From Desulfarculus baarsii DSM 2075 (GTDB lineage: Bacteria; Desulfobacterota; Desulfarculia; Desulfarculales; Desulfarculaceae), in assembly GCF_000143965.1 (NCBI RefSeq), contig NC_014365.1, positions 1,329,501 through 1,393,500 on the forward strand: DNA of 64,000 bases, in the 5' to 3' direction. Under the pieces are notes generated by a model. That model was given only the letters and a program-made list of their open reading frames with translations, was not told the origin of the DNA and did not search any database. This document shows, one piece after another, positions 17,306-26,040 of this stretch (positions are counted from its first letter, which is position 1; each line of letters opens with the position of its first letter). Position numbers and translations under genes: made by a program.

Positions 17306-18013
17306 ATGAAGTTAATCATCGTAGCCGGCCCGCCAAGCGTGGGCAAAACAGCGGTGACAACCCACGTTGCGCGCCTGTGGCGGGCCAAGGGCGCACGGGT
17401 GTTGGCGGCCAAGTTCGACACCCAGAGCTCGGCCGACCCGGAGCGCTATCGCCAAAACCTGGGCGCGCCGTCCCTGGGCGGCCTCAGCGGTTACCTCTGC
17501 CCGGACCACTACTTCATTTCCAACCTGGAAGAAGTGGTCGAGTGGGGCCTCGGCCAGCGGGCCGACGTTTTGTTCGTGGAGACGGCCGGCCTGTGCCTGC
17601 GCTGCGCGCCCCATGTGGAGGGCGTGCCGGCGGTGACGGTCATCGACGCCTTGGGCGGCCTGGACGCGCCGGTCAAGGTGGGGCCCATGCTTTCGCTGGC
17701 CGACGTGGTGGTGTTGACCAAGGGCGACCTGGTCTCGCAGGCCGAGCGCGAGGTGCTGATGCTGGGCGTGCGGCGGGTCAATCCCACGGCCCTGGTCTTG
17801 TCGGTCAACGGCTTGACCGGCACGGGCGGCCTGTTGTTGCTGCGCTGGTTGATGGGGCAACCGGCCGTGGACCAGGTCGGCGAGCGCAGTCTGCGCCACG
17901 ACATGCCGGCCTCGATCTGTTCGTATTGCACCGGCGAGCGCCGTGTGGGCCGCGTCTATCAGACGGGCAACGTGGAAAAGATAACGTGGGAGGCGGCCGA
18001 ACCATGCGCGTGA
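17306..18013 (+). CDS. HypB/UreG-like GTP-binding protein with two CxxC motifs
   Basis: Predicted 235 residues. It starts MKLIIVAGPPSVGKTAVTTH with a P-loop at 8-15, has ETAGLCLRCAPH (C97 and C100) in the switch region and VVLTKGD at 135-141 as the guanine-specificity motif, and ends with SICSYCTGERRVGRVY (C205 and C208). The fold is that of the SIMIBI metallochaperone GTPases HypB/UreG/CooC, which deliver nickel or other metals. The paired cysteine motifs could form a metal site. ATG 17306 begins exactly at the fold; upstream in-frame sequence is noncoding-like. It is the first gene of a seven-gene operon and overlaps the next by 10 bases. No hydrogenase, urease or CODH gene is adjacent, so the metal and client are unknown. 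Confidence 0.72.
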   Translation: MKLIIVAGPPSVGKTAVTTHVARLWRAKGARVLAAKFDTQSSADPERYRQNLGAPSLGGLSGYLCPDHYFISNLEEVVEWGLGQRADVLFVETAGLCLRCAPHVEGVPAVTVIDALGGLDAPVKVGPMLSLADVVVLTKGDLVSQAEREVLMLGVRRVNPTALVLSVNGLTGTGGLLLLRWLMGQPAVDQVGERSLRHDMPASICSYCTGERRVGRVYQTGNVEKITWEAAEPCA

Positions 18014-18756
18014 ATCAACTGGAGATTCTGGGAGGCCAAGACCGCGACGGCCGGCCTGAGCCCCTGGCCAGCCTACGCCTACGGCCTGGGCTGACCGTGG
18101 CCGTGGTTGGCCCCACCGGCTCGGGCAAAAGCCAACTTTTATCCGACATCGAACAACTGGCCAGGGGCGACACGCCGTCGGGCCGGCGGGTGCTGCTGGA
18201 CGGCGCGCAGATAGACGCGCCGCCCACCGGCCTGGTGGCCACGCTCTCCCAGCGCACCAACTTCGTCATGGACGCCTCCGTGGCCAAGTTCATCGAGCTG
18301 CACGCCGCCTGCTTGGACAAGAGCGGCGGTGATTGGGCCGAGCGCGTCTTGAGCCTGGCCAACACCCTCTGCGGCGAGGCCTTTGGCGGCGACAGCCCCT
18401 TGCAGGGGCTTAGCGGCGGCCAGACCCGCGCCTTGATGATCGCCGATCTGGCCCTGATCTCCGACGCGCCGGTGGTGCTCATCGACGAGGTGGAAAACGC
18501 CGGCATCGACAAGCACCGCGCCCTGGCCGCCCTGGCCGGTCACGGCAAGATCGTCCTCACCGCCACCCACGACCCGGTCTTGATGCTCATGAACGATCTG
18601 CGCGTGGTCATGGCCGGCGGGGCCATGCAACAGGCCATCGCCATCGACGACGACGAACGCCTGGCGCGCCAACGCCTGGCCGAACTTGACGCCACCCTCC
18701 TGCGGGCCCGCGACCTGTTGCGCCAGGGCGCGCGCCTGGAAAAGGACAGCCTGTGA
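18004..18756 (+). CDS. ABC-type ATPase without a membrane partner domain
   Basis: Predicted 250 residues. Walker A is GPTGSGKS (36-43), a Q-loop-like segment follows (LVATLSQRTNFVM), the signature is LSGGQTRAL (about 137) and Walker B is VVLIDEVENAGID. The ending IDEVENAG differs from the transporter-type LLLDEP and suggests a non-transport or divergent ABC subfamily. The C-terminal 40 residues form an Arg/Leu-rich helix. ATG 18004 overlaps the GTPase gene by 10 bases, and its TGA overlaps the next start as GTGA. With the GTPase it looks like a two-NTPase module; partner and substrate unknown. Confidence 0.72.
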   Translation: MRVNQLEILGGQDRDGRPEPLASLRLRPGLTVAVVGPTGSGKSQLLSDIEQLARGDTPSGRRVLLDGAQIDAPPTGLVATLSQRTNFVMDASVAKFIELHAACLDKSGGDWAERVLSLANTLCGEAFGGDSPLQGLSGGQTRALMIADLALISDAPVVLIDEVENAGIDKHRALAALAGHGKIVLTATHDPVLMLMNDLRVVMAGGAMQQAIAIDDDERLARQRLAELDATLLRARDLLRQGARLEKDSL

Positions 18757-19664
18757 GCACCAGCTACCGCGTTCATTTGTCCGTTCCGCCCAACATCGCC
18801 CGCCATCTGCGCCAGGAGATCGCCGCGCGCTTTCCCGGCGCGCGGATCGACGGGCCACCCCTGCACGCCGAGATGCACGCCTTTGCCCGCGGCCTAGCCC
18901 GGGAAGAGCCGCCGGCCCTGGCCATCTCGCCATACCCCCAGTTGGCCGCGTCGGTGCTGGCCGCCGCGTCGGGGACGTTCGTCCCGCTGGCGCGGGATGT
19001 CGCGCCGCTGGCCCCGGAACTGGACGCCCTCGGACTGACGCCGCCCGCGCCGGAGCTGACGCTGATCTCGGTCTCGCCGGTGGCGCTGATCGCCAACAAC
19101 CGCCATCTGCCCGAGCTGAGCGATTGGGCGGACCTCTGCCGGCCGGATCTGCCCGCGCCCCTGGGTTGCCCGCCGTCGGACACGCCCTTGCCCTACCTGC
19201 TGGAGATATTCTTCAGCGACCGTTTCGGCCGGGCCGCCCGGCCTTTGCTGGACACGCTCGACACCCAGAGCAACCCCCTGGACATCAACAAGCGGGTGGA
19301 TTCGGGCGAACTGGCCGCCGGCGTGATTCTGCCGGCTCTGGGCCGCACCTTTCGCCTGGGCGGCGGCCGGCTGGTCTGGCCGCGTAGCGGGGCCTTGGCC
19401 ATCCCCATGCTGGCCTGCCTAAGCGCCCAGGCCCCCGACGAGGCCCACGACATCGTGGCCTATCTGCTCTCGGAACAATGCCAAGCGTTTCTTTCGATCT
19501 CCGGCGGCCTGGCCCCATCGCGGGCCGGCGTCCCCGCCTTCGCCGAGCTGGCGGCCTGTGAGTGGGCGCTCATCTGGCCTGGATGGCAAACCCTCCTCGA
19601 AGTGGCGCGGATCATGGACGCCGCGCAGGGATCAACGATCGATCAACGGGAGAAAGGGAAATGA
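18753..19664 (+). CDS. Solute-binding-protein-like protein lacking a signal peptide
   Basis: Predicted 303 residues, starting at a GTG coupled to the previous stop. The segments LAISPYPQLAASVLAAASGTFVPL, WADLCRPDLPAPLGCPPSD, GELAAGVILPALGRTFRLGG and AHDIVAYLLSEQCQAFLSISGGLAPSRAG resemble a type-II periplasmic-binding fold of the molybdate/Fe(III)/spermidine kind. However, the N-terminus (MSTSYRVHLSVPPNIARHLR) is charged and has no hydrophobic segment, so the protein should stay in the cytoplasm. This, with its position between an orphan ABC ATPase and a TonB receptor, is unusual. It may bind the imported ligand inside the cell. The domain assignment is by pattern only. Confidence 0.55.
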   Translation: MSTSYRVHLSVPPNIARHLRQEIAARFPGARIDGPPLHAEMHAFARGLAREEPPALAISPYPQLAASVLAAASGTFVPLARDVAPLAPELDALGLTPPAPELTLISVSPVALIANNRHLPELSDWADLCRPDLPAPLGCPPSDTPLPYLLEIFFSDRFGRAARPLLDTLDTQSNPLDINKRVDSGELAAGVILPALGRTFRLGGGRLVWPRSGALAIPMLACLSAQAPDEAHDIVAYLLSEQCQAFLSISGGLAPSRAGVPAFAELAACEWALIWPGWQTLLEVARIMDAAQGSTIDQREKGK

Positions 19665-21658
19665 AACTGAAACGCAGCCTGCTTTTGGCGGCCGTGCTGG
19701 CCCTGGGCCTGGGCGTCCCGGCGGCCCACGGCGACGACACGACCCAACTGGACCCGATCATCGTCACGGCCCGTGGCCGGGCCTCGCAGCTTTCGGCCAC
19801 GCCCGGCGGCGCGGCGGTGGCCGATTCCGACGAAATCGCCCTGCACCCCAAGGCCTCGGCGGCCTACGCCCTGGAGGACATCCCCGGTCTCAGCCTCACC
19901 GGCGACTCGGTCTGGGGCCGCGACATCGCCATCCGTGGCCTCACCGGAAACTCGGTGGTCGTGCTTGTCGATGGCCATCGCATCAACTCGGCCATCGACA
20001 TGAACGCCCGCCTCAGTTTTGTCAACGCCATGGACATCGAACGCATCGAGGTGCTAAAGGGCCCCGTCAGCTCGCTCTATGGCTCGGGCTCCACCGGCGG
20101 CGTGGTCAACATCATCACCCGCAAGGGCGCTTTCAGCGACAAATGCCAAGCCCACGGCCGCGTGAGCCTGGCGGCCAGCAGCAACCCCCAGGGCGGCGAC
20201 GCCTACGCCAGCGCCCATTTCGATTCGCCGAGCCTGTGGCTGTTCGCCTCGGCCGCCGGCCAGGATCATGACGATCTGCGCGGCGGCGACGACGAAAGAA
20301 TTGCCAACAGCCAGTTCCGCGACGGCCAGGGTCGCGTGGCCTCGGGCTTCAAGCTGGGCCAGTTGACCACCCAGGTGCAGGTCATGCGCATGGAGGCCAA
20401 CGACGTGGGCCTGCCCGGCGGCCCCTCGACCCTGCCGGCCGTGGCCCGCGTCAGCTATCCGCGCACTTCCAGCACCCTGGCCAGCCTGGATCTGACCTGG
20501 GATCGTGAGGGCCAGGCCCTGGGCCAGGTGGCTGGCTCGATCTACATCAACCAAAACGAACGCCGCGTGCGTGTCGACCGGACCGGCAACGCCGCCGTCA
20601 GCGCCATCGAGCCGGGGGCCGACCACGAGACCTTGGGCGGACAACTGCGCGCCAACCTCGACCTGGGCGCCCACGCCATCGTCGGCGGCGTCGACGCCTG
20701 GCAGTGGACCATGGACTCGTGGCGCAGACGCTTTCTGACCGTGGGCCGCGTACTCTACGACAACCCCGTGCCCCACGCCGTGCAGACCTCGGCCGGCGTC
20801 TTCGCCGAGGACGACTGGACCCTCAGCGATGCCTTCACCCTCAACCTGGGCGCGCGCCTCGACCGCCTCCAGACCAAAAACGACGCCGGCAACGGCTTCG
20901 CCTCCGGCGACGAAAGCGACCTGGGCTGGAACGTTCACGCCGGCCTGACCCATAAGATCAGCCAGGCCTGGTCGCAGACGGCCATCATCGCCTCCAGCTA
21001 CCGCGCCGCCGACGTCCTCGAGCGCTACAAATACATCGACCTGGGCGGTGGCCAGGTGCTCTACGGCAATCCCGACCTCAACCCCGAGACCTCGCTCTTT
21101 GGCGAATACGGCCTGCATTATCAGGCCAAGCCCTTCAAGGGCGACCTGCGTTTGTTCGCCAACCAACTCCACGACTATATTTCGCAAAAACGCATCAGCG
21201 CCACCCGCCTGGAGATGTGCAACGTCGGCCAGGCCCGCATCTTTGGCGCCGAGTTGGAGGGCCGCCTCGATCTGGGCCACGGCCTGGCCCTGTTCGCCAA
21301 CGCCACCGCCCTGGACGGCCGCGACGAAAACGCCGACGAGCCCCTGCGCTACATCGCCCCCATCTCGGGCATGGCCGGCGTGGACTTCGTCACCGGGCCG
21401 TTCTGGGCGCGCCTCGACACGCGCTGGGCCCTGGATCAGAACGAAACGCCCGCCGACGTGGAGGAGACCGGCGGTTACGCCACCCTCAACCTGGCCGGAC
21501 GCTATCGTTTCGCGGCGCTGGGGCTCAACCACGAATTGCTGTTGACCGTGGACAACATCCTCGACACCCGCTACGAGAGCTATCTCTCCAACGCCCGGGG
21601 CATTGAACTGCTGGAGCCGGGCGTGGCGGCGGCGTTGACCTACACCCTGGAGTTCTGA
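19661..21658 (+). CDS. TonB-dependent outer-membrane receptor
   Basis: Predicted 665 residues. The signal peptide is MKLKRSLLLAAVLALGLG..AHG (cut about residue 24), then a TonB box DPIIVTA (about 31-37), a plug domain with VWGRDIAIRGLTGNSVVVLVDGHRI and IERIEVLKGPVSSLYGSGSTGGVVNIITR, and a 22-strand barrel ending in ALTYTLEF with the terminal Phe. Size and plug resemble BtuB/CirA-type receptors. Its ATGA start overlaps the preceding gene, and it is four bases before the SBP gene. It moves a scarce ligand (metal complex, cobamide or metallophore) across the outer membrane using TonB energy; exact ligand unknown. No tonB-exbBD genes are in the window. Confidence 0.92.
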   Translation: MKLKRSLLLAAVLALGLGVPAAHGDDTTQLDPIIVTARGRASQLSATPGGAAVADSDEIALHPKASAAYALEDIPGLSLTGDSVWGRDIAIRGLTGNSVVVLVDGHRINSAIDMNARLSFVNAMDIERIEVLKGPVSSLYGSGSTGGVVNIITRKGAFSDKCQAHGRVSLAASSNPQGGDAYASAHFDSPSLWLFASAAGQDHDDLRGGDDERIANSQFRDGQGRVASGFKLGQLTTQVQVMRMEANDVGLPGGPSTLPAVARVSYPRTSSTLASLDLTWDREGQALGQVAGSIYINQNERRVRVDRTGNAAVSAIEPGADHETLGGQLRANLDLGAHAIVGGVDAWQWTMDSWRRRFLTVGRVLYDNPVPHAVQTSAGVFAEDDWTLSDAFTLNLGARLDRLQTKNDAGNGFASGDESDLGWNVHAGLTHKISQAWSQTAIIASSYRAADVLERYKYIDLGGGQVLYGNPDLNPETSLFGEYGLHYQAKPFKGDLRLFANQLHDYISQKRISATRLEMCNVGQARIFGAELEGRLDLGHGLALFANATALDGRDENADEPLRYIAPISGMAGVDFVTGPFWARLDTRWALDQNETPADVEETGGYATLNLAGRYRFAALGLNHELLLTVDNILDTRYESYLSNARGIELLEPGVAAALTYTLEF

Positions 21659-21662
21659 AACC

Positions 21663-22679
21663 ATGCGCCGAGCCGTCTTCAGCGTGATCGTCATCTTGGC
21701 CGTGGGCGGACTCGGCGCGTTTTACCTTTTCTCCGACCGCGCGGCGTCTCCGACGGCGGAGCAGGGCCCCGACGCGCCGCCAAGGCTGGTTTTTTACACA
21801 TCCTTTGGCGCCACCACGCCGCAGATTCCCTTCTGGGGCGCGGTGAAGGCCGGCTGGCCCGGCGGGGCAGGGCTGGAGACGCGCCTCTGGAAGGACTTGG
21901 ACGACCTGCGTGGGGTGATCATGGCCGGCCGCGGCGATATCTGGCTGGGCCACAGCGAGGGCCTGGCCCAGGCCGCCCTGCGCGGCGCGCCGGTGTGCTT
22001 TTTGGCCGTCACGGGCTGGCGCAAGTTTTACTTCCTGAGCGCCGACCCCGCGGCCGTCGATCTGGCCAGCCTGGCCACGCTCAGCCAGGCCCAGAACAGC
22101 CCGCTGATGGTCACCCCGCCCGACAGCCCGGCCATGGCCATCCTCGACGATGTCGCCGCCCGGGGCGGGCCGCGCTTTGTCACCGCGCCCCATGCGCCGC
22201 GCCAACTGGCCCTGCTGGCCCTGCGCGGCCAGGCCCGGCACATCCTGGCCCCGGAGCCGCTGGTTTCGCTGCTGCTGACCAAGGCCCCCGGCCTGCGGGT
22301 GGTGGCCAGCCTGGAGGACGAGCACGCCAAGCTCACCGGCGGTCCGGCCCGGCTGCCCATAGCCGGCCTGGCCATGCACGGCGAGCTGGCGCGCCGCCGG
22401 CCGGAGCTGGCGCGCCAACTGCTGGCGGCCATGGAGCGGGTGGCCGCCGATCTGGCCGATGATCCGGCCGCCGGCTTGGCCCTGTTGCCGCCGGAGGTGG
22501 CTGGTGAGCTTGGCCCGGATGTTTTGCGCCTTTCGCTATCGCGCGACATGATCATGACCCGGCCGACCGCCCAGGTCCGCCAGGAGGTTTTGGCCTATCT
22601 GCGCCTGGTCATGTCGCCGGCCGATCGCCAGCGTCTGGATCAACTGCCCGAGGGCTTTTGGGGACCGCCCGCGCCATGA
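21663..22679 (+). CDS. ABC transporter substrate-binding protein (SsuA/NMT1-like)
   Basis: Predicted 338 residues. An N-terminal hydrophobic signal or anchor spans residues 5-25. The mature part starts near APPRLVFYTSFGATTPQIPFWGAVKAGW, the usual opening of NitT/TauT-type binding proteins, and includes DLRGVIMAGRGDIWLGHSEGLAQAALRGAPV and PPDSPAMAILDDVAARGG. These proteins bind sulfonates, nitrate, pyrimidines or other small anions and hand them to an SsuBC-type permease, which is encoded directly downstream. Stop and next start overlap (ATGA). Confidence 0.8.
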   Translation: MRRAVFSVIVILAVGGLGAFYLFSDRAASPTAEQGPDAPPRLVFYTSFGATTPQIPFWGAVKAGWPGGAGLETRLWKDLDDLRGVIMAGRGDIWLGHSEGLAQAALRGAPVCFLAVTGWRKFYFLSADPAAVDLASLATLSQAQNSPLMVTPPDSPAMAILDDVAARGGPRFVTAPHAPRQLALLALRGQARHILAPEPLVSLLLTKAPGLRVVASLEDEHAKLTGGPARLPIAGLAMHGELARRRPELARQLLAAMERVAADLADDPAAGLALLPPEVAGELGPDVLRLSLSRDMIMTRPTAQVRQEVLAYLRLVMSPADRQRLDQLPEGFWGPPAP

Positions 22680-23434
22680 AACGTCTTTGGCCTTTCGCGG
22701 TTTCGCTGGCGGTGATGCTGGCCTTGGGTTGGCTGGCCACCTGGCTGCTTGGCCCGGAGCTGGCCCCGCCGCCGCCGTTGGTTTGCGCCGAGATGTGGCG
22801 GCTGTGCCTGGACGGCCAGATGTTTGGCGAAATGGGCGCGACGGTGGTCCGCGCCCTGGCCGGGGTGGCGGCGGCCAACCTGCTGGGCCTGGGCCTGGGC
22901 CTGGCCGCTGGGCTCTGGCCGGCGGCGCTGCGGGCGCTGGCCCCGTTGGTGGCGGCGTTGCAGGCCTGTCCGCCGGTGGTCTGGATCTCGTTGGCCATGA
23001 TCTGGGCCGGCACTGGTTCGCTGGTGCCGATGCTGGCCGTTTTCGCCGCCACTCTGCCGCCGCTGTTTTTGAACGTGGCCCAGGGCGTGCTGGCCCTGGA
23101 CCGCCGCCTGTTCGACATGAGCCGGCTCTACGACGTGCCCGCCGCCACGCGCCTGCGACGCTTTTGGTTGCCGGGCGTGCGGCCCTATTGGCTGGCCGCC
23201 TTTTCGCAAACCCTGGCCTCGGGCTGGAAGGTGGCGGCGGTGGCCGAGTTTCTGGGCAGCCATCAGGGGGCCGGCGCGCGGATTTTCTGGGCCTATCGCC
23301 GCATGGATCTGGTGGATCTCTACGCCTGGACGGGCGCGCTGGTGCTGCTGGGCGTGGTGTTGGAGTACGGCCTGGTGGCCCCCTTGCGCCAGGCCGCCGG
23401 CCGCAACGGCCGAAAAAAGGAGGCCGTCTCGTGA
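22676..23434 (+). CDS. ABC transporter permease (SsuC/TauC-like)
   Basis: Predicted 252 residues from ATG 22676, which overlaps the SBP stop. About six transmembrane segments are visible (about 6-26, 55-80, 85-105, 110-130, 165-185, 220-240). The EAA-like cytoplasmic loop contains LYDVPAATRLRRFWLPGVRPYWLAAFSQTLASGWKVAAVAEF, characteristic of the NitT/TauT permease branch. It forms the membrane channel with the ATPase downstream. A short upstream in-frame ATG (22658) would extend the N-terminus by six residues but lacks a ribosome-binding site. Confidence 0.88.
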   Translation: MKRLWPFAVSLAVMLALGWLATWLLGPELAPPPPLVCAEMWRLCLDGQMFGEMGATVVRALAGVAAANLLGLGLGLAAGLWPAALRALAPLVAALQACPPVVWISLAMIWAGTGSLVPMLAVFAATLPPLFLNVAQGVLALDRRLFDMSRLYDVPAATRLRRFWLPGVRPYWLAAFSQTLASGWKVAAVAEFLGSHQGAGARIFWAYRRMDLVDLYAWTGALVLLGVVLEYGLVAPLRQAAGRNGRKKEAVS

Positions 23435-24033
23435 TCGAACTGCGCGGCGTGAGCAAGCGCCTGGGCCGCAAACTGGTGATCCGCCGGGCCGACCTCGTCG
23501 TTCGTCCCGGCCAGATCGTCTGCCTGAGCGGGCCCTCGGGCGTGGGCAAAACGACCCTGTTGGAGATCATGGCCGGCCTGACCAAACCCGACGCCGGCCT
23601 GGCCCGTCGCCAGGGGGCCGTGGCCCTGGCCTTTCAAGACGACGCCCTGCTGCCCTGGTTGGACGCGGCCGGCAACATGGACTACGCCCTGGCCGCCTTG
23701 CCGCCAGACCAGCGCCGGGAGCGCCGGCGCTTTTGGCTGGAGCGCTTTGAACTGCCGCCGACCCTGCGGCCGGAGGCCATGAGCGGCGGCATGCGCCGCA
23801 GGCTCAACCTGGCCCGGGCCCTGGCCAGCCAACGACCCATCTTGCTGCTGGACGAACCCTTCGCCTTTTTGGACCTGCCGTGGCAGGCGAAAGTGGCCGC
23901 CGAACTGGCCGCCGCCGCCCATGTCGGCGCGGCGGTGGCTCTGGTCAGCCACCAACTGGAGCCCCTGGACGGCCTGCCTTGCCGGACCATCGCCGTGTCC
24001 GCAAGCCCCGTGGACATCGTCGCCGACGCCTGA
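23431..24033 (+). CDS. ABC transporter ATP-binding protein (SsuB/TauB-like)
   Basis: Predicted 200 residues, short for the family (about 240-260). It starts at GTG 23431, overlapping the permease stop, with an AAGGAGG site. Walker A GPSGVGKTT (about 37-45), Q-loop FQDDALLPWLDAAGNM, signature MSGGMRRRLNLARAL, Walker B ILLLDEPFAFLDL and the H-switch LVSHQ are all present, so it should be active. The shortness is due to compact linkers and a truncated C-terminus. It is the last gene of the operon; no terminator is obvious in 24034-24222, which otherwise appears empty. Confidence 0.88.
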   Translation: MIELRGVSKRLGRKLVIRRADLVVRPGQIVCLSGPSGVGKTTLLEIMAGLTKPDAGLARRQGAVALAFQDDALLPWLDAAGNMDYALAALPPDQRRERRRFWLERFELPPTLRPEAMSGGMRRRLNLARALASQRPILLLDEPFAFLDLPWQAKVAAELAAAAHVGAAVALVSHQLEPLDGLPCRTIAVSASPVDIVADA

Positions 24034-24222
24034 ACGCCGCGCTCATCATCAGCCAAAAGCGCGGCAGGTGTTGACACCGTGGCGGCGGCGCGGCATGTTT
24101 GAAACGTGCACTGCATCATGCCCGGCGTGTCGGCGCGGCGGGCGCGCGGCACTTTTCAACGCGTCGCCGCCGGCAGATCGCCCGGCGACCCCCGGCCACC
24201 ACACCGACAAAGGCGTACTCCC

Positions 24223-25719
24223 GTGGATTTCACCCTTGCCCTGGGCGTCACCGGTTTTCTGCTGCTCTTGAGCGTTTTCGCCAGCAAGCTCTCCGAGCGG
24301 GTGGGCGTGCCGGCGCTGCTGCTTTTCTTGGGCCTGGGCATGCTGGCCGGCGTGGATGGCCCCGGCGGCATCCAGTTCGACGACGCCCAACTGACCAACG
24401 CCGTGGGCGCCCTGGCCCTGACCTTCATCCTTTTTGACGGCGGTTTCAACACCCGCTGGTCATCGGCCAGGCCGGTGCTGCTCACCGGGACGATCCTCTC
24501 GACCCTGGGCGTGATGCTCACCTGCGGCTTCATGGCCGCCTTCGCCCATTGGGCGATGGGCTTGCCCTTGGAGACGGCGCTGCTGCTGGGGGCCATCGTC
24601 TCTTCCACCGACGCGCCGGCGGTCTTCGCCATCCTGGGCGGCAAGAGCCTGGGCCTGAAAGGCCGGCTCAAACCGCTGCTGGAGTTTGAATCGGGCAGCA
24701 ACGACCCCACGGCGGTTTTTCTGACCCTGGGCGTGCTGGAAGTGCTGATCAACCCCCAACCGGCGGCGCATTGGGGCGTTTTGTTGGGCAAGTTCGTGGC
24801 CCAGATGGTCTTGGGCGCGGCGTTGGGCCTGGCCATGGGCTGGCTGGCCACCAGGGCGTTAAGAAAGGTGCGCCTGGATTACGAGGGGCTTTATCCGGTC
24901 TTTGGCGTCTGCGTGGCGCTGATCTGCTACAGCCTGACCGCCTACGCCCACGGCAATGGCTTTTTGGCCGTCTACATCTGCGGCATGGTCATGGGCAATG
25001 GCGACTACCTCTATAAGCGCAGCCTGAACAAGTTCCTCGACGCACTGTCGTGGATCATGCAGATCGGCATGTTTTTGGTGCTGGGGCTGTTGGTCAACCC
25101 GCGCGATCTGGGCGAGGTGGCCCTGACCGGGCTATCGGCGTCGTTGTTTTTGATGCTGGCGGCCAGGCCGGCGGCGGTGCTGCTGGCCATGCTTGGCAGC
25201 GGCTATTCACTGCGCGAGCAGCTTTTCGTGGCCTGGACCGGCCTGAAAGGGGCCGCGCCGATCATCCTGGCCACCTATCCGCTGATGGCCGGCTACGACC
25301 AGGGCCACTTTTTGTTCAACCTGATCTTTTTTTTGGTGCTCACCTCGGTGCTGTTACAAGGCAAGACCTTGCCCCTGGCGGCCCGGCTGCTCAAGGTCGA
25401 CCGGCCCTTCCAGCCCGACCCCAGCTATCCGCTGGAGTTCAACCGCACCTTCATGGGCAGCGACAACACCCAGGACGTGGCCATCGAACCAGGCGCGGCG
25501 ATCATCGGCCGCCAGGTGCGGGAGCTGGGCCTGCCCAAGGGCGTGCTGATATTGTTGATCCACCGCGACGGCAACTTTCTGGTGGCCACCGGCGAAACCG
25601 CGTTGGAGGCGGGCGACAACCTGCTTTTGTACGGCCCTAAAAACGATCTGCGCGCGGCCCAGGCGATATTGCTGCGCGCCTGCCGTTCGGGCCAAGACGG
25701 CGTCTGCCCGGAAGATTAG
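24223..25719 (+). CDS. nhaP2: K+/H+ antiporter, CPA1 family with RCK_C domain (NhaP2/CvrA type)
   Basis: Predicted 498 residues. About 12-13 transmembrane helices fill residues 1-385; the CPA1 core motif LLGAIVSSTDAPAVFAIL (about 122-139, with the conserved ASP of the ion-binding pair) and LEFESGSNDPTAVFLT are present. The C-terminal TrkA_C/RCK_C domain (QDVAIEPGAAIIGRQVREL...LLLYGPKNDL) begins near 415, typical of NhaP2/CvrA. It exports K+ (or Na+) for protons. GTG 24223 is chosen because the first helix follows directly; the open frame extends to 24106 with low-quality sequence, and the ribosome-binding site is weak, so the start is uncertain. Confidence 0.88.
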   Translation: MDFTLALGVTGFLLLLSVFASKLSERVGVPALLLFLGLGMLAGVDGPGGIQFDDAQLTNAVGALALTFILFDGGFNTRWSSARPVLLTGTILSTLGVMLTCGFMAAFAHWAMGLPLETALLLGAIVSSTDAPAVFAILGGKSLGLKGRLKPLLEFESGSNDPTAVFLTLGVLEVLINPQPAAHWGVLLGKFVAQMVLGAALGLAMGWLATRALRKVRLDYEGLYPVFGVCVALICYSLTAYAHGNGFLAVYICGMVMGNGDYLYKRSLNKFLDALSWIMQIGMFLVLGLLVNPRDLGEVALTGLSASLFLMLAARPAAVLLAMLGSGYSLREQLFVAWTGLKGAAPIILATYPLMAGYDQGHFLFNLIFFLVLTSVLLQGKTLPLAARLLKVDRPFQPDPSYPLEFNRTFMGSDNTQDVAIEPGAAIIGRQVRELGLPKGVLILLIHRDGNFLVATGETALEAGDNLLLYGPKNDLRAAQAILLRACRSGQDGVCPED

Positions 25720-25814
25720 GCGAAAAAACATGGGCGCAATCGGGCGAGACGGCGCGCCCTGTCAGAGGCCAGACGCGCCCGCGCGGCGGCAAGAATAACC
25801 GCCGCGACGACATC

Positions 25815-25856
25815 GAGAGTGCTGCACGGGGGCGTCCTGCCCCGTGCAGCACTCTC
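25815..25856. repeat. Perfect 42-bp palindrome related to the 41.5-kb element
   Basis: A 17-bp perfect inverted repeat (25815-25831 with 25840-25856, arm beginning GAGAGTGCTGCACGGGG) encloses the 8-base loop GCGTCCTG. Its complement matches the right end of the hairpin-rich element at 41691-41727 at 34 of 37 positions. Five T residues (25858-25862) follow, so it could also end transcription of the antiporter gene. The surrounding 25720-26040 has no gene. Confidence 0.75.
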
Positions 25857-25878
25857 ATTTTTGCTGTGGGGGATGTTG

Positions 25879-25911
25879 AAAAAGAAAAGGCCGCCTGGCG
25901 GGGGGCGGCCT
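25879..25911 (-). terminator. Minus-strand Rho-independent terminator
   Basis: On the minus strand an 8-bp perfect stem AGGCCGCC/GGCGGCCT (25911-25904 with 25895-25888) is followed by TTTTCTTTTT-like sequence (25888-25879). It lies 130 bases downstream of the DUF169-like gene and is the likely end of that transcript. Confidence 0.7.
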
Positions 25912-26040
25912 GAGTCAGGTGAATACTATATCTGCATATCTGCACAATCTAACACCTCGATTAAGCAAATAATCGCTTAATTGAATGTCCGCTTAACTGA
26001 CCTGGATCGCATCGTTATGATTCACATAATTAAGCATATA

